Below are positions 25,429-37,700 of a DNA stretch of 64,000 bases, piece by piece (position 1 is the first letter of the stretch; each line of letters opens with the position of its first letter). A program made the translations under genes and the position numbers. The stretch lies in NCBI GenBank assembly GCA_907165275.2, contig OU015671.1, forward strand, positions 8,897,001 through 8,961,000, written 5' to 3'. The notes under the pieces are model-generated. The model searched no databases, had not been told where the DNA came from, and worked only from the letters and a program-made list of their open reading frames with translations. This stretch comes from Zygaena filipendulae (Eukaryota > Arthropoda > Insecta > Lepidoptera > Zygaenidae).

Positions 25429-25535
25429 GAAAGCCTGTCATTGCAAAGAGTTCCGACAAATGTCTACCCGAGCCGAGGCGCAGCCGAAGGTGAGGGTTGA
25501 CAGTCGGAACTAGTTGCAATGACGGTTCCGCACGT
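25429..25535. repeat. inverted repeat with GTGCGGAA ends
   Basis: GTGCGGAAAGCCTGTCATTG at the left pairs with CAATGACGGTTCCGCAC at the right around a GC-rich loop (CGAGCCGAGGCGCAGCCG). It directly adjoins the MITE at 25551 and may be part of the same larger element. Confidence 0.6.
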
Positions 25536-25550
25536 GTACTGAACAACTAT

Positions 25551-25843
25551 TTTTAATACAGTTGCGAAAAAAATGAAGAAATTTAATAAAATATCAAAAA
25601 CACAACAAATTCAACTAAGTTCCAACTGTGATCAAGAGATGGCGCTAGTCGTATTAGTAATGCGAAACCTACGTTTTGCAATGCAAAAAAGTGTGTCAAA
25701 GTCGTGTCGCCATTTGACAGTTGGCAAAGAGAACGCACGAGTTCGGGAAAGGTAAACAAAAAGCTCGAGTATGTAATAGCCCACATCCCGAACGCTAAAC
25801 GTCCCTGCAATACGCCACTTTTTGAGCAACTGTATTAAAAAAG
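25551..25843. mobile_element. MITE with TTTTTAATACAGTTGC inverted ends
   Basis: The 16-bp ends at 25551-25566 and 25828-25843 are exact reverse complements. The 60-75 aa frames inside run on several frames and strands and match no gene. Confidence 0.6.
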
Positions 25844-26081
25844 GATTTTACAAAACCTGGAACAAAGAGAAGAAAAAGAAGAAAGAGCAAAATATGTTTC
25901 CAACGAGTCTATTATAGGTACTTATTTACAAAACATGGAAGACTAATAAAAATCGTATTCCAATTTGAAAACCAATATCGTTTGAATCGAATGCAAACTT
26001 GGATTTCAATTTTGCGTACCTACCCACTATTGCAGCAGTGTCTTTTATTGAACCGGCATAATGGTTCTGCAACCATAATAA

Positions 26082-26205
26082 CTAGCTGTTCCCCGCGGTT
26101 GCACCCGCGTTAGGCAATTTTGGAGATCCGGATTTCCGAGACAAAAAGTACTGACATCTAATGTATTTCTACTTAAGTTACGCCAAAGCCCCAAACCCCA
26201 GAAGT
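26082..26205 (-). mobile_element. Helitron 3' portion
   Basis: CTAG at 26082-26085 followed by GTTCCCCGCGGTT; it decays before the family B MITE at 26214. Confidence 0.55.
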
Positions 26206-26213
26206 ATAGTATA

Positions 26214-26533
26214 GGCATGTTGACTAATTTTTATTTTTTAGTCCGTCTTGTAGATTATTAAAAAATATTGGACACGTATTTTTTTTCCTTTTTTTACGTA
26301 AACAAAAAATGACGGCGATATATTGAGTTGAAATTTCGCGTGACGTCACTATTCTGACAGTTTGTATGGTGATTTTAGCGGTTAGTGACGTCACGACCCC
26401 CTCACCCTAAACTTTAATGCGCATTATCTCTGTGTATTTTTATTTATTTGAAAAAGCAAAAAATACGTATCTATTGTTTTTTTATTTTCTAACTGACGGA
26501 CTAATTAGAATTTTGAAAAGTAGTCCACATCCC
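26214..26533 (+). mobile_element. family B MITE, copy 6
   Basis: Full-length first subfamily, with two TGACGTCA sites (near 26341 and 26387). TA lies on both sides (TATA before GGCATG, TATT after CATCCC), compatible with but not proof of a TA duplication. Confidence 0.85.
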
Positions 26534-26869
26534 TATTACATGTCATCCATGTCATTGTCATTTCTGTCGACCACTTGGCGACCGCCCTCGGTTGACCAAT
26601 CATTCAACTTGATCACGTGATCAAAGCACTGAGAGCACCTCACCTCGAAATTGCCAGTGCTCACAGCACAAAAATGGCGACGATTATGACGTCATACTGC
26701 AGCAGTATACGGTCAGCTATAACGGAACGAATTTCTCCTCAGTAATTTCACTGACGGCTTATATCGGAACATACACTTAACTTCAACTTTCGTTATTTGT
26801 GTCACAGATTCACAGTATTTACACAGTGACAGCCCATAGAGGCGGTAAACGTAATAGCTTCTTCTTCTT

Positions 26870-27379
26870 CTTCTTTATAAATAAAAATGATTGTTTGTAT
26901 GTCTATCCTTTATGGATTTCGAAACCATTGGTCCGATTGTGATGAAACTTTGGCGGGTTGTTCTGTCTGCGTCCGCAAAGGTTCCTACTCGGCGTACGGG
27001 CGTGCGCTCTTAACGTAGAACTAGGATTACGTAATTGTTGTAAACATAATCTCCCTTGTTATTTAAGAAACATTGTATTTTGGGAATTATTATATCGCGT
27101 GTGGAATTGTGTTGGTTTGTTATTTATTAGCTCTTCGTCACAGTTTTATTTAACCTCCTAAACTCACGCGGGCGGGAAACCGCGGGGCACAGCTAGTTAT
27201 AAATAAAAATGGATGTTTGTATGTCTGTCGTCTATGCGTTTCGAAACCATTGGTCCGATTCACAGAGTACTTTTATAATATGTCCGATTGTGATGAAACT
27301 TTGGCGGGTTGTTCTGCCTGCGTCCGCAAAGGTTCCTAATCCCAAAACTAATGCGGGTGAAACCGCGGGGCACAGCTAG
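26870..27379 (+). mobile_element. tandem pair of Helitrons, GTATGTCT subfamily
   Basis: Units 26870-27196 and 27197-27379 stand head to tail. Both begin TATAAATAAAAATG, share ACCATTGGTCCGATT and CTGCGTCCGCAAAGGTTCCT, and end CACAGCTAG. Confidence 0.75.
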
Positions 27380-27760
27380 TATCCAAATAAATAATACCGC
27401 TGCTTTTTTCTTCTTCTAGCTGTACCATAAAATACTTAGTTTCCACATACACATCCAGTTTTCCAATTTTCTCTAAAGACACCGGCCGCTTTCTAAAGCT
27501 CAGACAAAGTTTTTATGTAAACATTTGCATAGAATTTGTACCGTACCGCGTACTACTTACTACCAAACTGAACTCGCTTGCAAATTGCGTTCGCAGTTTT
27601 GCTGTTGGTTTGTTTGTTGGCTCTTGTCTACTTGGGACTTTACATTGAGAGGAGAGTAGGTATTTTAGGATTCGGCAGGAGTTTAAATGTCTATTAATAT
27701 TTTTCCATTTGACATGTGAACCGGTGAGGCGGTGTCCAATAATTTCGAACTACCTATAAT

Positions 27761-28131
27761 TCTATTCTTACTAACATTATAAGTGTCAAAGTGAGTTTGT
27801 TTGTTTGTTACGCTTTCAGGCCTTGACGGCTCAATCGTTCATCATAAAATTTTGCACGCACGTATTCAGGGGTGCATAGAACATAGACAAAGACATAGAC
27901 TACTTTTATCCAGGAATTCCCGCGGGAACTCCAAAACGGTAAAGCGGTGGAACAGCTAGTAACAATACAAATGCGAATGTGAGTTTGTTTGTTAGGCTTT
28001 CACACCTAAACGGCTCAGCCAATCATTACGAGATTTTGCATAAGCGTTGTCAGGGGCACAGAGAAAGACTGGGTACTTTTGTCCCGGAATTCCCGCGGGA
28101 ACTCTGTTTACGCGGTTCACCCTCGTGCTAG
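27761..28131 (+). mobile_element. tandem pair of Helitrons
   Basis: Units end CAGCTAG at 27959 and TGCTAG at 28131. Both carry GAGTTTGTTTGTTA and the CCCGCGGGAACTC core. Confidence 0.7.
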
Positions 28132-28227
28132 TAAGTGGTATGTACATAATTAATTGGCATCAATTATGCTACAGCGCAGCGGCAGTACAGAGGCTTTTTA
28201 ATGAACTTACCTACATCCTACATGCAA

Positions 28228-28548
28228 TTTATTTTTCATTACTCATACTCGGAAAGTAGGTCTGAAGTTGCCTGAGAAGCGGGTTGAAAGTAACACTTTT
28301 CAGCCCTAGGGAGAATCGCTTTCAACTGACAGCTGGACTCAAGTTTTTTTTTTGTCATAGGGGGCATACTTACTGGCCAGTAGCACACCTAATGGTTGAT
28401 TTATGTAAAATAAAATTCACTCATTTTTTTTTCTTTAGCTAATTCCTATTTTTATTTTGACTTTCCTTGCATTCGTAATAAAAAGCACAGTGTTATCCTC
28501 GGGAGAAAGACTTACTTTCACCCCTAGAATAACAATGTACTATTATCG
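28228..28548 (-). repeat. dispersed repeat E, copy 2
   Basis: Reverse-oriented partner of 22885-23415, about 320 bp, with matching outer sequences at both ends and a short AT-rich centre. Confidence 0.65.
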
Positions 28549-29668
28549 CGCAAGCTTGAATAAGTGACGGAGACGTACGTACCTATACCTGCTGGTTGAA
28601 GAATGAAACTCATTTTTTCTTACTTCTATGTTTTTATATAAGTAAGGAGGTTGATTTTTTTTTTATAAGGATTCGTGTTTTTCCGTCTGATTATTTTGAT
28701 ACATAACAGCACTATAGCGAGTCTGCAAAATTTTTAGTTGATTTAGCGAATACCGACTAAATTTATTTCTATTTTGTTCGAATTTTGAAGCTCTCTCGGG
28801 AACTGGTCAGATAGCTATCCTACATGTGAATATTATGTATCCGTTGAACGGAAAACATAGAACTCGATAACTTCTAACTGGGTATATTTGAAAAGGTTTG
28901 GTACATGAAACACAAAGTCATAAACAACAAAATATATTATATAATAAATAACCAGTATGCCCACTATTTATTTATATATTTTTGATTATCCTCTCAAGGT
29001 AAGCTTGCCACCCGTATGTATATTATCGTACAATATTTTATATAATTATACTAAAAATTAAATTATACAACGTGTTAATGAATTGACAAAAAACTTACAC
29101 CCCATTAAAAAATTAACAATAATATGATTAAAATAGAAATTATGTCGAAAAAATTAAATTTATTCAACATTTGTTTGAAGGTGACCTATCTGCGAAATTT
29201 CAAGCGCTACGTCCGCGCCTACGTATCAATGACCGATTCGAATTTTGCTGCGAGCGGCGTACGCGCCAATTATTGTATTATAAATAATTTAGACATGGGC
29301 TAGTAAAAATTAAAAAGTATAACCTATATTAAAACATGGTGCGATCGATTCAGAAGTCGATTCTGAACAAACTACTTTTTAGTTTTCAGTCAATTCATCA
29401 ACAGGTTGTATAGTACATACGAAAAAAAGCTTTTTTTTATCACAGAACACACCCGCAGCGCAACATGGCGGATTTCAGAACATAGAAAAATAAATGTTAC
29501 AATTTTTTCCTAAATATCCCCAAACGAAGGTAAGTTGGTACTTTATTGTTTGCAACGTTTAAAAAGTATTTTTCCCCAAAATAAAGGTGTCAACCCTATT
29601 TCAATGACTCACAAAAAATTGATACAGCTCAAGGAAAATTCTACTTGCTCAACACAACAGCACCAATA

Positions 29669-29992
29669 GGGATGTTGACTACTTTTAAAAATCAAAATTC
29701 TAATTAGTCCGTCAGTTAGAAAATAAAAAAAACAATAGACACGTATTTTTTGGTTTTTTAAATAAATTATAATATTCAAAGATAAAGCGCATTAAAGTTT
29801 AAGATGAGGAGGTCGTGACGTCACTAACCGCAAAACAGCCATACAAACTGTCAGAATAGTGACGTCACGCGAAATTTCAACTCAATATATCGCCGTTATT
29901 TTTTGATTACGTAAAAAAAGAAAAAATACGTGTCCAATATTTTTTAATAATCTACAAGACGGACTAAAAAATAAAAATTAGTCAACATGCCC
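29669..29992 (-). mobile_element. family B MITE, copy 7
   Basis: Full-length, inverted relative to copy 1: GGGATGTTGACTAC at the left and TTAGTCAACATGCCC at the right. Two TGACGTCA sites (near 29817 and 29862). Confidence 0.85.
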
Positions 29993-30585
29993 ATTCCACC
30001 TGGATAAGGTTCTGACCGTATCGCGTATTGTAGCGAATGTTGTCTCAGGCTGAGGTCTCTGTTCGCAATTCCGTTTTCCTTGCTTGTAAACATTTAAGTC
30101 AAGGAATTATAATAGGCGTAGAACGGCATACAGCACACGTGGAGTCAGGTACTGTTAATTGATGTCGTCTTCTTAGTAATAAAAAATCCCTGTATCTACT
30201 TCTTCAATAATGGTCGTAGTCCAAAAATCCTCTCTGAATCCTCTCCAAACGTCAATCCTTCTTTCATCCGTCCTAAAAAACTTCTCTCTTTTTTCAATCC
30301 AATCTGACGTCCCAAAACAAAATAATAATAAAAAAGGTTGATATTGTAGCAGAATGCTACAGTATGTACTGTTACTGGAATTTATAAGAGGAAAGCCTAA
30401 TAGGTGCAGTAGCGTTTGCTTTGCGTGAGCGAGGTCAATCCAGGCGCGGATCTGCGGTGGGGCAGTTGGTGAATTTGGCCCCCCTGAGGACTAAATTAGG
30501 TACTTAATCAGCCCTTATAAAAATCTCTGACCCTTTAAATTCCTCTGTAGTACTTACCTAAATTCTAAAAATTTCGTGATGCAAC

Positions 30586-30908
30586 CGATGTTGACTAATT
30601 TTTATTTTTTAGTCCGTCCGTTGTAGATTATTAAAAAATATTGGACACGTATTTTTTATTTTTTTACGTAATCAAAAAATAACGGCGAAATATTGAGTTG
30701 AAATTTCGCGTGACGTCACTATTCTGACAGTTTGTATGGCGGTTTTGCGGTTAGTGACGTCACGACCTCCTCATCCTAAACTTTAATGCGCTTTATCTCT
30801 GTATATTTTAATTTATTTAAAAAAGCAAAAACTACGTGTCTATTGTTTTTTTATTTTCTAACTGACGGACTAATTAGAATTTTGTTTTTCAATAGTAGTC
30901 AACATCCC
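30586..30908 (+). mobile_element. family B MITE, copy 8
   Basis: Full-length, with two TGACGTCA sites (near 30713 and 30757). It lies about 0.6 kb from copy 7 in opposite orientation, so the pair forms a large inverted repeat. Confidence 0.85.
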
Positions 30909-31203
30909 TATTGGGCCCCCCTCAACCAAATCCTATAGATCCACGCCTAGATCAATTGCGCTATTGATATCGCGCGATATTACCGAAATGAAAACGTGAA
31001 ATCTCACTTGTCTATTTGTTTTGTGATATCTTTTGTTCCTTTTTCAAGTTCATTAAAACGTTAACCAAAGTTACCTTCTAAATATGAATTACATCGTTGT
31101 CATTAAAATAATCAGTGCGATACGAAATTGTTTATTTGTTTTGATAATGTCGTTGTGACACAGCGCGATCAAACTTATTATCTCCTAGATATTATCTATG
31201 TAT

Positions 31204-31430
31204 ATAGCTGTGCCCCGCGGTTTCGCCCGCGGTAAAATCGGAGTTCCCGCGGGAATTCCGGTATAAAAAGTACCCCATGTGTTAATCTGATGTATAAGCT
31301 ATATTATTGTAAAGTTTCATTTAAATCCATTGAGTAGTTTTTGCATGAAAGAGTAACAAACATCCATCCATCCATCCATCCATCCATCCATACACACTTA
31401 CAAACTTTCGCATTTATAATGTTAGCCTGA
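31204..31430 (-). mobile_element. Helitron with (CATC)n expansion, copy 1
   Basis: GCCCCGCGGTTTCGCCCGCG end at 31210. A run of about seven to eight CCAT units (31362-31392) lies inside the 5' part. Almost the same sequence occurs at 35060-35310. Confidence 0.75.
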
Positions 31431-31484
31431 TCTGTAACATTGTTGAAGTTTTTGGTTGAATCCTTACTTTTACAAATAAACTCA

Positions 31485-31643
31485 AATTCGCGTTTTTAAT
31501 AATATTATTGTTTGTTAGACTTTGACACCTTAACGGCTCAACCAAAATGAAATTTTGCATACCTACACGTTGTCAGGGATACAGAAAAGGGCAAGGGTAC
31601 TTTTATCGCGGAATTCTCGCGAGAACTCCGAAACTATAGCTAG
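31485..31643 (+). mobile_element. Helitron abutting the second phosphatase 3' end
   Basis: CTAG at 31640-31643, about 95 nt past the phosphatase stop in genomic terms and in the opposite orientation. Confidence 0.65.
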
Positions 31644-31647
31644 TTAT

Positions 31648-31653
31648 TTTAAT
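31648..31653 (-). terminator. possible ATTAAA polyadenylation signal of the second phosphatase
   Basis: ATTAAA on the minus strand about 85 nt past the TGA stop, immediately before the CTAG end (31643) of a Helitron inserted in opposite orientation. The transcript end and the transposon therefore abut. Confidence 0.35.
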
Positions 31654-31736
31654 ATTTGTCAGTTTTGCACTGAGGTATTGCAGATTTGTTTTTTGCCAAT
31701 GCCGTTATGGAATAGCGAATCGGTTCCCTGAGCGAT

Positions 31737-34700
31737 TCACTCGATGCTGGATAGGTCTAAATCCATGTTTTCGTCGTACTCGCACTTGGCCCTCCACGTC
31801 GTTTCGTTTATCACGAATCGCGATGTGACCTGCCTGAACTGCTCCACGTGGCACAGAAGGTTATCGCAACCTTGGATACTGAGGTATTCCACTTCTGCCT
31901 CTGGAGATCTTAGATAGACTGGCTGTAAGACAAGAATGTACATATAAGTATAGCAGAAAAAAGAAAGATGTTAAAGATATAGAAGCTTTCTGATTGCGAC
32001 AGTGGTTAAACAACAAGAAAGGAGGTTTGTCCACACTTACCAATATAACATATTCTCCAGACGCCGAGACTCTCCTCAACTCTAAAGAGTATAGTGAAGA
32101 GTACTGAGGAACACCAGGGCTGGGTGAGACCTGAGTGGCCGAGAGTAATGAGAACACGTTGTAGTCATGAGCTGATAGAATATATATATTCTTCGTCTCA
32201 CTTCCCGATATAGCGGCGTCGACGACGTCGAAGAAAGACTTGAGAAGTACGCCTGCAGTAAAATAATAGATATTTAACGTTGTTGAAGCGGTTAGTGGAT
32301 CTGCTTGCTGCGCAGGTGTCGTGGGTTCGTTCTGTTACACCCCGAACTTGAACGGGTTTATGTTAAATATAATATATTTAATATTCTTGCGAGGAGGTGT
32401 ACTTCCTTTAGAAAAAGTCCAGTCATCGGATACGGTTGCCCAAGGGTCCCGTCTTACACATATAACATTTTGTTGCCCTGAGATGACGAGTTCCCGAGGG
32501 AAATCCAAAATTGAAATGGCTGAAACTGTGGGGGGGGAACGCTTTTATAACAAAATAGCTGTTCCCCAAGGTTTCGCCCGCGATTTCATAGTTCCCGCGG
32601 GAATTCCGGGATAAGGAGTACCCTATGACACTTAGGAACACTGTAGCATTCTATTGGTAAAAGAATTTTCAAAATCGGTTCAGTGGACCTAGAGATTAAC
32701 CCCTACAACTTTAAAAACCTCTTTATAATATTAGTAGATTAAATTACCAGATTGTACATCTAAATATCTCTCGTCTGCGAATATGATGCCTACAGCTTTC
32801 GCCGCGGCGGCCTGTATTTCCGGGAACAGCTCCAATATTTCTGGTTGTATTGTCATGCCAAGGTTGCGCTAAAATACGAAACTAAATCTTAATAAACAAA
32901 CAAATTAAAGTAAATATTATATAAGAAAAAATATCTATAAAAACAATATCCATTACTACCAACCGTTTCATTTTAGCAAGATCTTAAATTATTATTATTT
33001 TCATTATTTGTAGCTTTATTTCCGGACATAGGTAATCGTATACAGGGTGTAAAAAGACCGGCGACATAACCGCTAGGAATCCATATTAAATAGTAATTGA
33101 AGTTATTCTCCAGTAAAAATATTGTTTATTTATTTATTTATTTGCAAGAATATGGTAGGTACATAAGTTGGTGTTACTCTAAGATTGATTCAGCATATTC
33201 TGCCGTTGCCGGCGTACAAATGTCAACTTTAACATAAAATTACAAAATTATTTTAAACAATTAAAACATACATATAGCCGAATGCAGAACCTCCTCCTTT
33301 TTGGAAGTCGGTCAAAAATTAATATAAAAAGCCAATAGTCAAATTTAAATGTCAAGACTGCAATAATATAAATACCTAATAACAAAACAAAGAACAATTG
33401 AAATTGTTGGGAAATGTAATTTTATTTTTAGGTTAAAAAAATCAAAATTTACAGCGCGCAATGTACTCGCAAATCTACACCACAGTATAACTACCTACAC
33501 AATAACTGCCAAGTTACTTTAGAAAAAATATTGGTCACGTGATAAACAACAAAAGTAGAACAAAATTTACGAAACTTTGAGCCTTAATATTTTAAAAAAC
33601 CGTTGATTTCCCAGCTGAATTTCCACGTCTAAAATGTTCGTACTGGTATAGGGAACATCATAGTTTCGGATATGTCGGAGGTTTTCTGACATCCTGTATA
33701 CAGGAATATTTTTTAAGCAATGCGCAAAAAAAATTTGGTGGTTCAGTATCAGTAATAGAACACATTTCCATTATTTGTTCAAAACTTTTTTACATTTTTT
33801 TATCCGGCTTTAAATTAGCAAAATATGGACACTACCTATTCGTAATAATATCAATGGGCGTGCGCCCCGTGCGGCGTACTCAGGGGTGTTGCAGCGGGGG
33901 TGAACGACCTCGATCAGCTGTCGGTACATTGTAACCCACGTAAATACTTAGCCGAACGAGCGCTTCGCGCGTAGCGGTGGTGGCGGCGAATAGAGTAGCC
34001 AATAAATCTATTGCAAAGTATACAATATCTTTCGTTCACGATAACTTTACTTTTTTGTACTAAGACTTATCAAAATAAAAAAGGTGTTTATTAAAACTCC
34101 TATAAGTTTAATTTGTAAAAGTTTGCGCACTGAATAAAAAATATTCCTGTATAGGTGCTGACAAATTCATCGGATTACCATACCATTTAAATAAGGTAAA
34201 TTCCATACCTGAGCCACAAACGTGTCGTAAATGGTGAAAACGCTAACGGGCCTTTTTCTTATATCGTAACCTAAACTCGCCAGTTTCTCAAACAGATCGC
34301 TGAAGTCATCCATTGCATCGTTAGGAGACAGTAGTGCAGAGTAATAAGCATCTACGAATGCAGGACAGTTGATCACAGCTAAGTTCTGTAATAGTAAGAT
34401 TAAAGAGTTAAGTGGGTTATTACGTAATCTTAGTTAGTTAGTTGCTTAGTTTGGGCATCCACAAAATGTCCAGCATTTTATGCGAAGTTTTTCAACAACA
34501 AAAAACAAAAAAAAAAAATTTAAACGTAGAACTACATAATGTAAAGAAAAAACAAAAAACAATTTCGACATTAAAGTAATAATAATTACCTACTGGAAAA
34601 TGGAACCCTGTCTTCATCACACAAGTCCACCCCCACCGGGAATCGAACCCGGAACCTCTTGATTAGTGGGTAGGCATGGTGACCTACTGCGCCAATCGGG

Positions 34701-37700
34701 TCGTAAAAAGAATTCTTGTTTTTAAGCTGCATTATGAACCTAAAGACCGTGCAATAAGTGCCACTTGACGGGTTGATGTGTTGAAAAAAAAAAAAATGTT
34801 TTACCCAGATTTCATAGTTCCATAAGAACCTACCTAATTTCAAAAAGTGCGGCTGCCCTACGGTAAAGCAAAGTAAATTGCAGTTGAATAAATTTTACAG
34901 GAAGAAGAAAAAACCGGAAATCGCTTTATTTTAAACACATCAATAGTTTAACGATTTTATTAATTTTAAAAAACCTTTTTGATGGTTGTGAGTATGTCGA
35001 AACCAATTCTCACAAACTATGACTGATTGAACACCAATAAGTCGTTTATAAAACTACTAGCTGTGCCCCGCGGTTTCGCCTGCGGTAAAATCGGAGTTCC
35101 CGCGGGAATTCCGGGATAAAAAGTACCCTATGTGTTAATCAGATGTATAAGCTATATTATTGTAAAGTTTCATTTAAATCCATTCAGTAGTCTTTGCGTG
35201 AAAGAGTAACAAACATCCATCCATCCATCCATCCATCCATCCATCCATCCATCCATCCATCCATCCATCCACACTTACAAACTTTCGCGTTTATAATATT
35301 AGTAGGATAACTACACGTATATCTACTTGGTCGGGAGTTTTCTGACATTCCTGTCGATTACCGAAAACGTCGCCAAGTACTTACTAATTGCACCCTATGT
35401 TTTTGGTCTTTCTTACGTACGGTATCATATTTCGCTGGCACAGTGGTGTAGGGTGTGGGGGTCCAGTTGAGGCTGGCGCTCCATCCTCTCCCATTCGGGG
35501 GGTAGACAGCGGCCATAGCGGCGAGAACCGACATTTTGGTACGCGTAGAGTCCGTAGATCGGATGAATATCTCGGAGAGGTTATATCTACTTGATAACTG
35601 GTCATCGTACCGCCGTCGAATGAACTGACCGAGTTTGTAACTTCTCTCGATTCCGATCTAGAAAAAAATTTAAAATGTTTATTACCAAAAAGAAAATAAC
35701 GATTTGAATTAACAATAGTTACCTATATGTTTTACAGATGTCGCTGGGTTGACATAGGAAGTTATCAATTAACAAAAACTAAAATAACGATATTTTTTTT
35801 AATCATTTATTTAGTGAGGCTTTTTACGCTCATGCGCCAAGCCAGCCTCGTAATGTGTTACATATTGCAATATAAAACTACTAATACAATAATTGAAATT
35901 CATTAATTTTAGGACATATTAAGCTATTTGCATTCCACTGTAAAATATTCGTTACTCTAGTTTGCTTATTAAAATTACGAGCCATTCTTAATGTATCCAA
36001 GTCAAAACATCCATGTTCAAAAAACTCATGATAAAATTCTTTATTTCCGAAACCATATATTTCAAAATAAATGTAAATTTGTCCCCAATCATGTTTTGTA
36101 TATACTTGCAAGTCGAATTATCAACCTTTTTTTTTAAGAAGGTTAGAAGTAGAACATTGTATGGACTAACAGACGATTAAAATCTGTCGTTTATTTGTCG
36201 ATTCAAAAGTCGGTCCAAAGTTAAACTTGCCATATTAAAATTTAAGTTTAATAATAAAATCCTAGATATATAAACTTTGTACAGTATAAACTAACTTTGT
36301 TTATTATGAACCGTTACAATAAAGCCTATTTTAAATGTGAATGTTTATTTGCTTGTTTGTTACGCGTTCACGCCTTAACGGCTCAGCCGATCATCATGAG
36401 ATTGAGTAGGTATGCACCTACCTAAGGAATTCCTGCGGGAACTCCCATATTATGGGTAAAACCGCGGGAAACTGCTTATCTTATATCTAATATATATAAA
36501 TCACGTGTCACGTTGTTTGTCCGCGATGGACTCCGAAACTACTGAACGGATTTTGATAAAATTTTGCAACCATTTATAATATGGTCCAACTTAAAAGATA
36601 GGATAGTTTTTATCCCGGAATTCCCTCGGGAATTGTAGGACATAGAGTACTTTTTCCCGCAACCTCTGCGGGAACTCCGAAATTACCGCGGATGAAATCG
36701 CGGGGGACAGCTAGTCTTATCTATCTAATATATATAAATCACGTGTCACGTTGTCCGCGATGGAAACTACTGAAGGGATTTTGATAGAATTTTGTAACCA
36801 TTTACGAGTATAATATGGTCCAACTTAAAAGATAAGATAGTTTTTATCCAATTCCCGCGGGAACTCCGAAATTACCGCGGATGAAATCGCGGGGACAGCT
36901 AGTAAATATATAAAATCTTACGTTGGTCAGTTGACCATATCCATATGGTTCTATTAACTGCTGCAACTCCACGAAATCATGTGTGATCTGTGCTGTTTGT
37001 TGAACGGGAGTCCTGTCTCCGTGCCTATGTACCTTGAACAAATCAATGCTTTATATTAGAAATGTGAGCTTAGGTACCTGTTTGTTTGTTGCGCTTTCAC
37101 GCTTTAACTATTACAGTCAGTACAAAATATATTGTTATATGGTTCATGCACTGACAAACAAACAAATGTCAAGATGTCACTTACCTATAATTAATAATTA
37201 ATTTGTATTACTAACAATAGTTTATAAGAAATGATGTTACTAACAAATTGATCCATGTCGATGGTCGAATTAAATGAAATTTATTATTATTGACCCTAAC
37301 TCGGTCGGTGCTATTTTTTTTAGTCCGTCGTATAGATTAATCCTACTATCGTACTAATATTATAAATGTGAAAGTGTGGATGTTTGGATGTTCTGATGTT
37401 TGTTACTCAATCACGCAAAAACGGCTGAACGGATTTGGATGAAATTTGACATGCACGTTGTCAGGGTTACATAGAAGGACATAGGGTACTTTTTACCCCG
37501 GAATTCCCGCGGGAACTCCGAAATTACCGCGGGTGAAACCGCGGGGCACAGCTAGTATTTAAATATTTTTATAAAGTTTTCGACTTTAAGGCCCGTATTC
37601 CAGAAAATGACTCAGATCACGTTTTACTTGAGATTAGTTTTAAGCTCAGATCATAACTCAAGCGTACATCTTATTATAGAATGCGTTTTAAGTTCTAATC

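Larger units (their letters stand above)
21894..31736. other. intergenic, repeat-rich
   Basis: Holds family A, B and E repeats, a SINE and Helitrons. A non-repetitive block at 26550-26830 includes GATCACGTGATC (26611-26622) and a TGACGTCA (26687-26694) outside any MITE and could be regulatory. 23420-23950, 24210-24930 and 28550-29660 show nothing recognisable. Confidence 0.55.

Noticed and set aside
25573..25829. Overlapping 60-75 residue frames on both strands
   Set aside because: All lie inside a MITE with inverted ends; no protein signal.
34586..34843. 85-residue minus-strand frame
   Set aside because: Runs through the SINE head at 34575-34704; no homology recognised.
31362..35272. Regular CATC arrays considered as CRISPR-like or minisatellite genes
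   Set aside because: Simple tetranucleotide microsatellites within Helitrons in a eukaryotic genome; no spacer structure.
35411..35420. Alternative exon 3 donor (GTAAGA at 35416) in the second phosphatase
   Set aside because: It would shift exon 4 out of its conserved frame; GTACGT at 35420 keeps phase 0 as in the paralogue.
35388..35594. 68-residue plus-strand frame
   Set aside because: Antisense of exon 3 of the second phosphatase.
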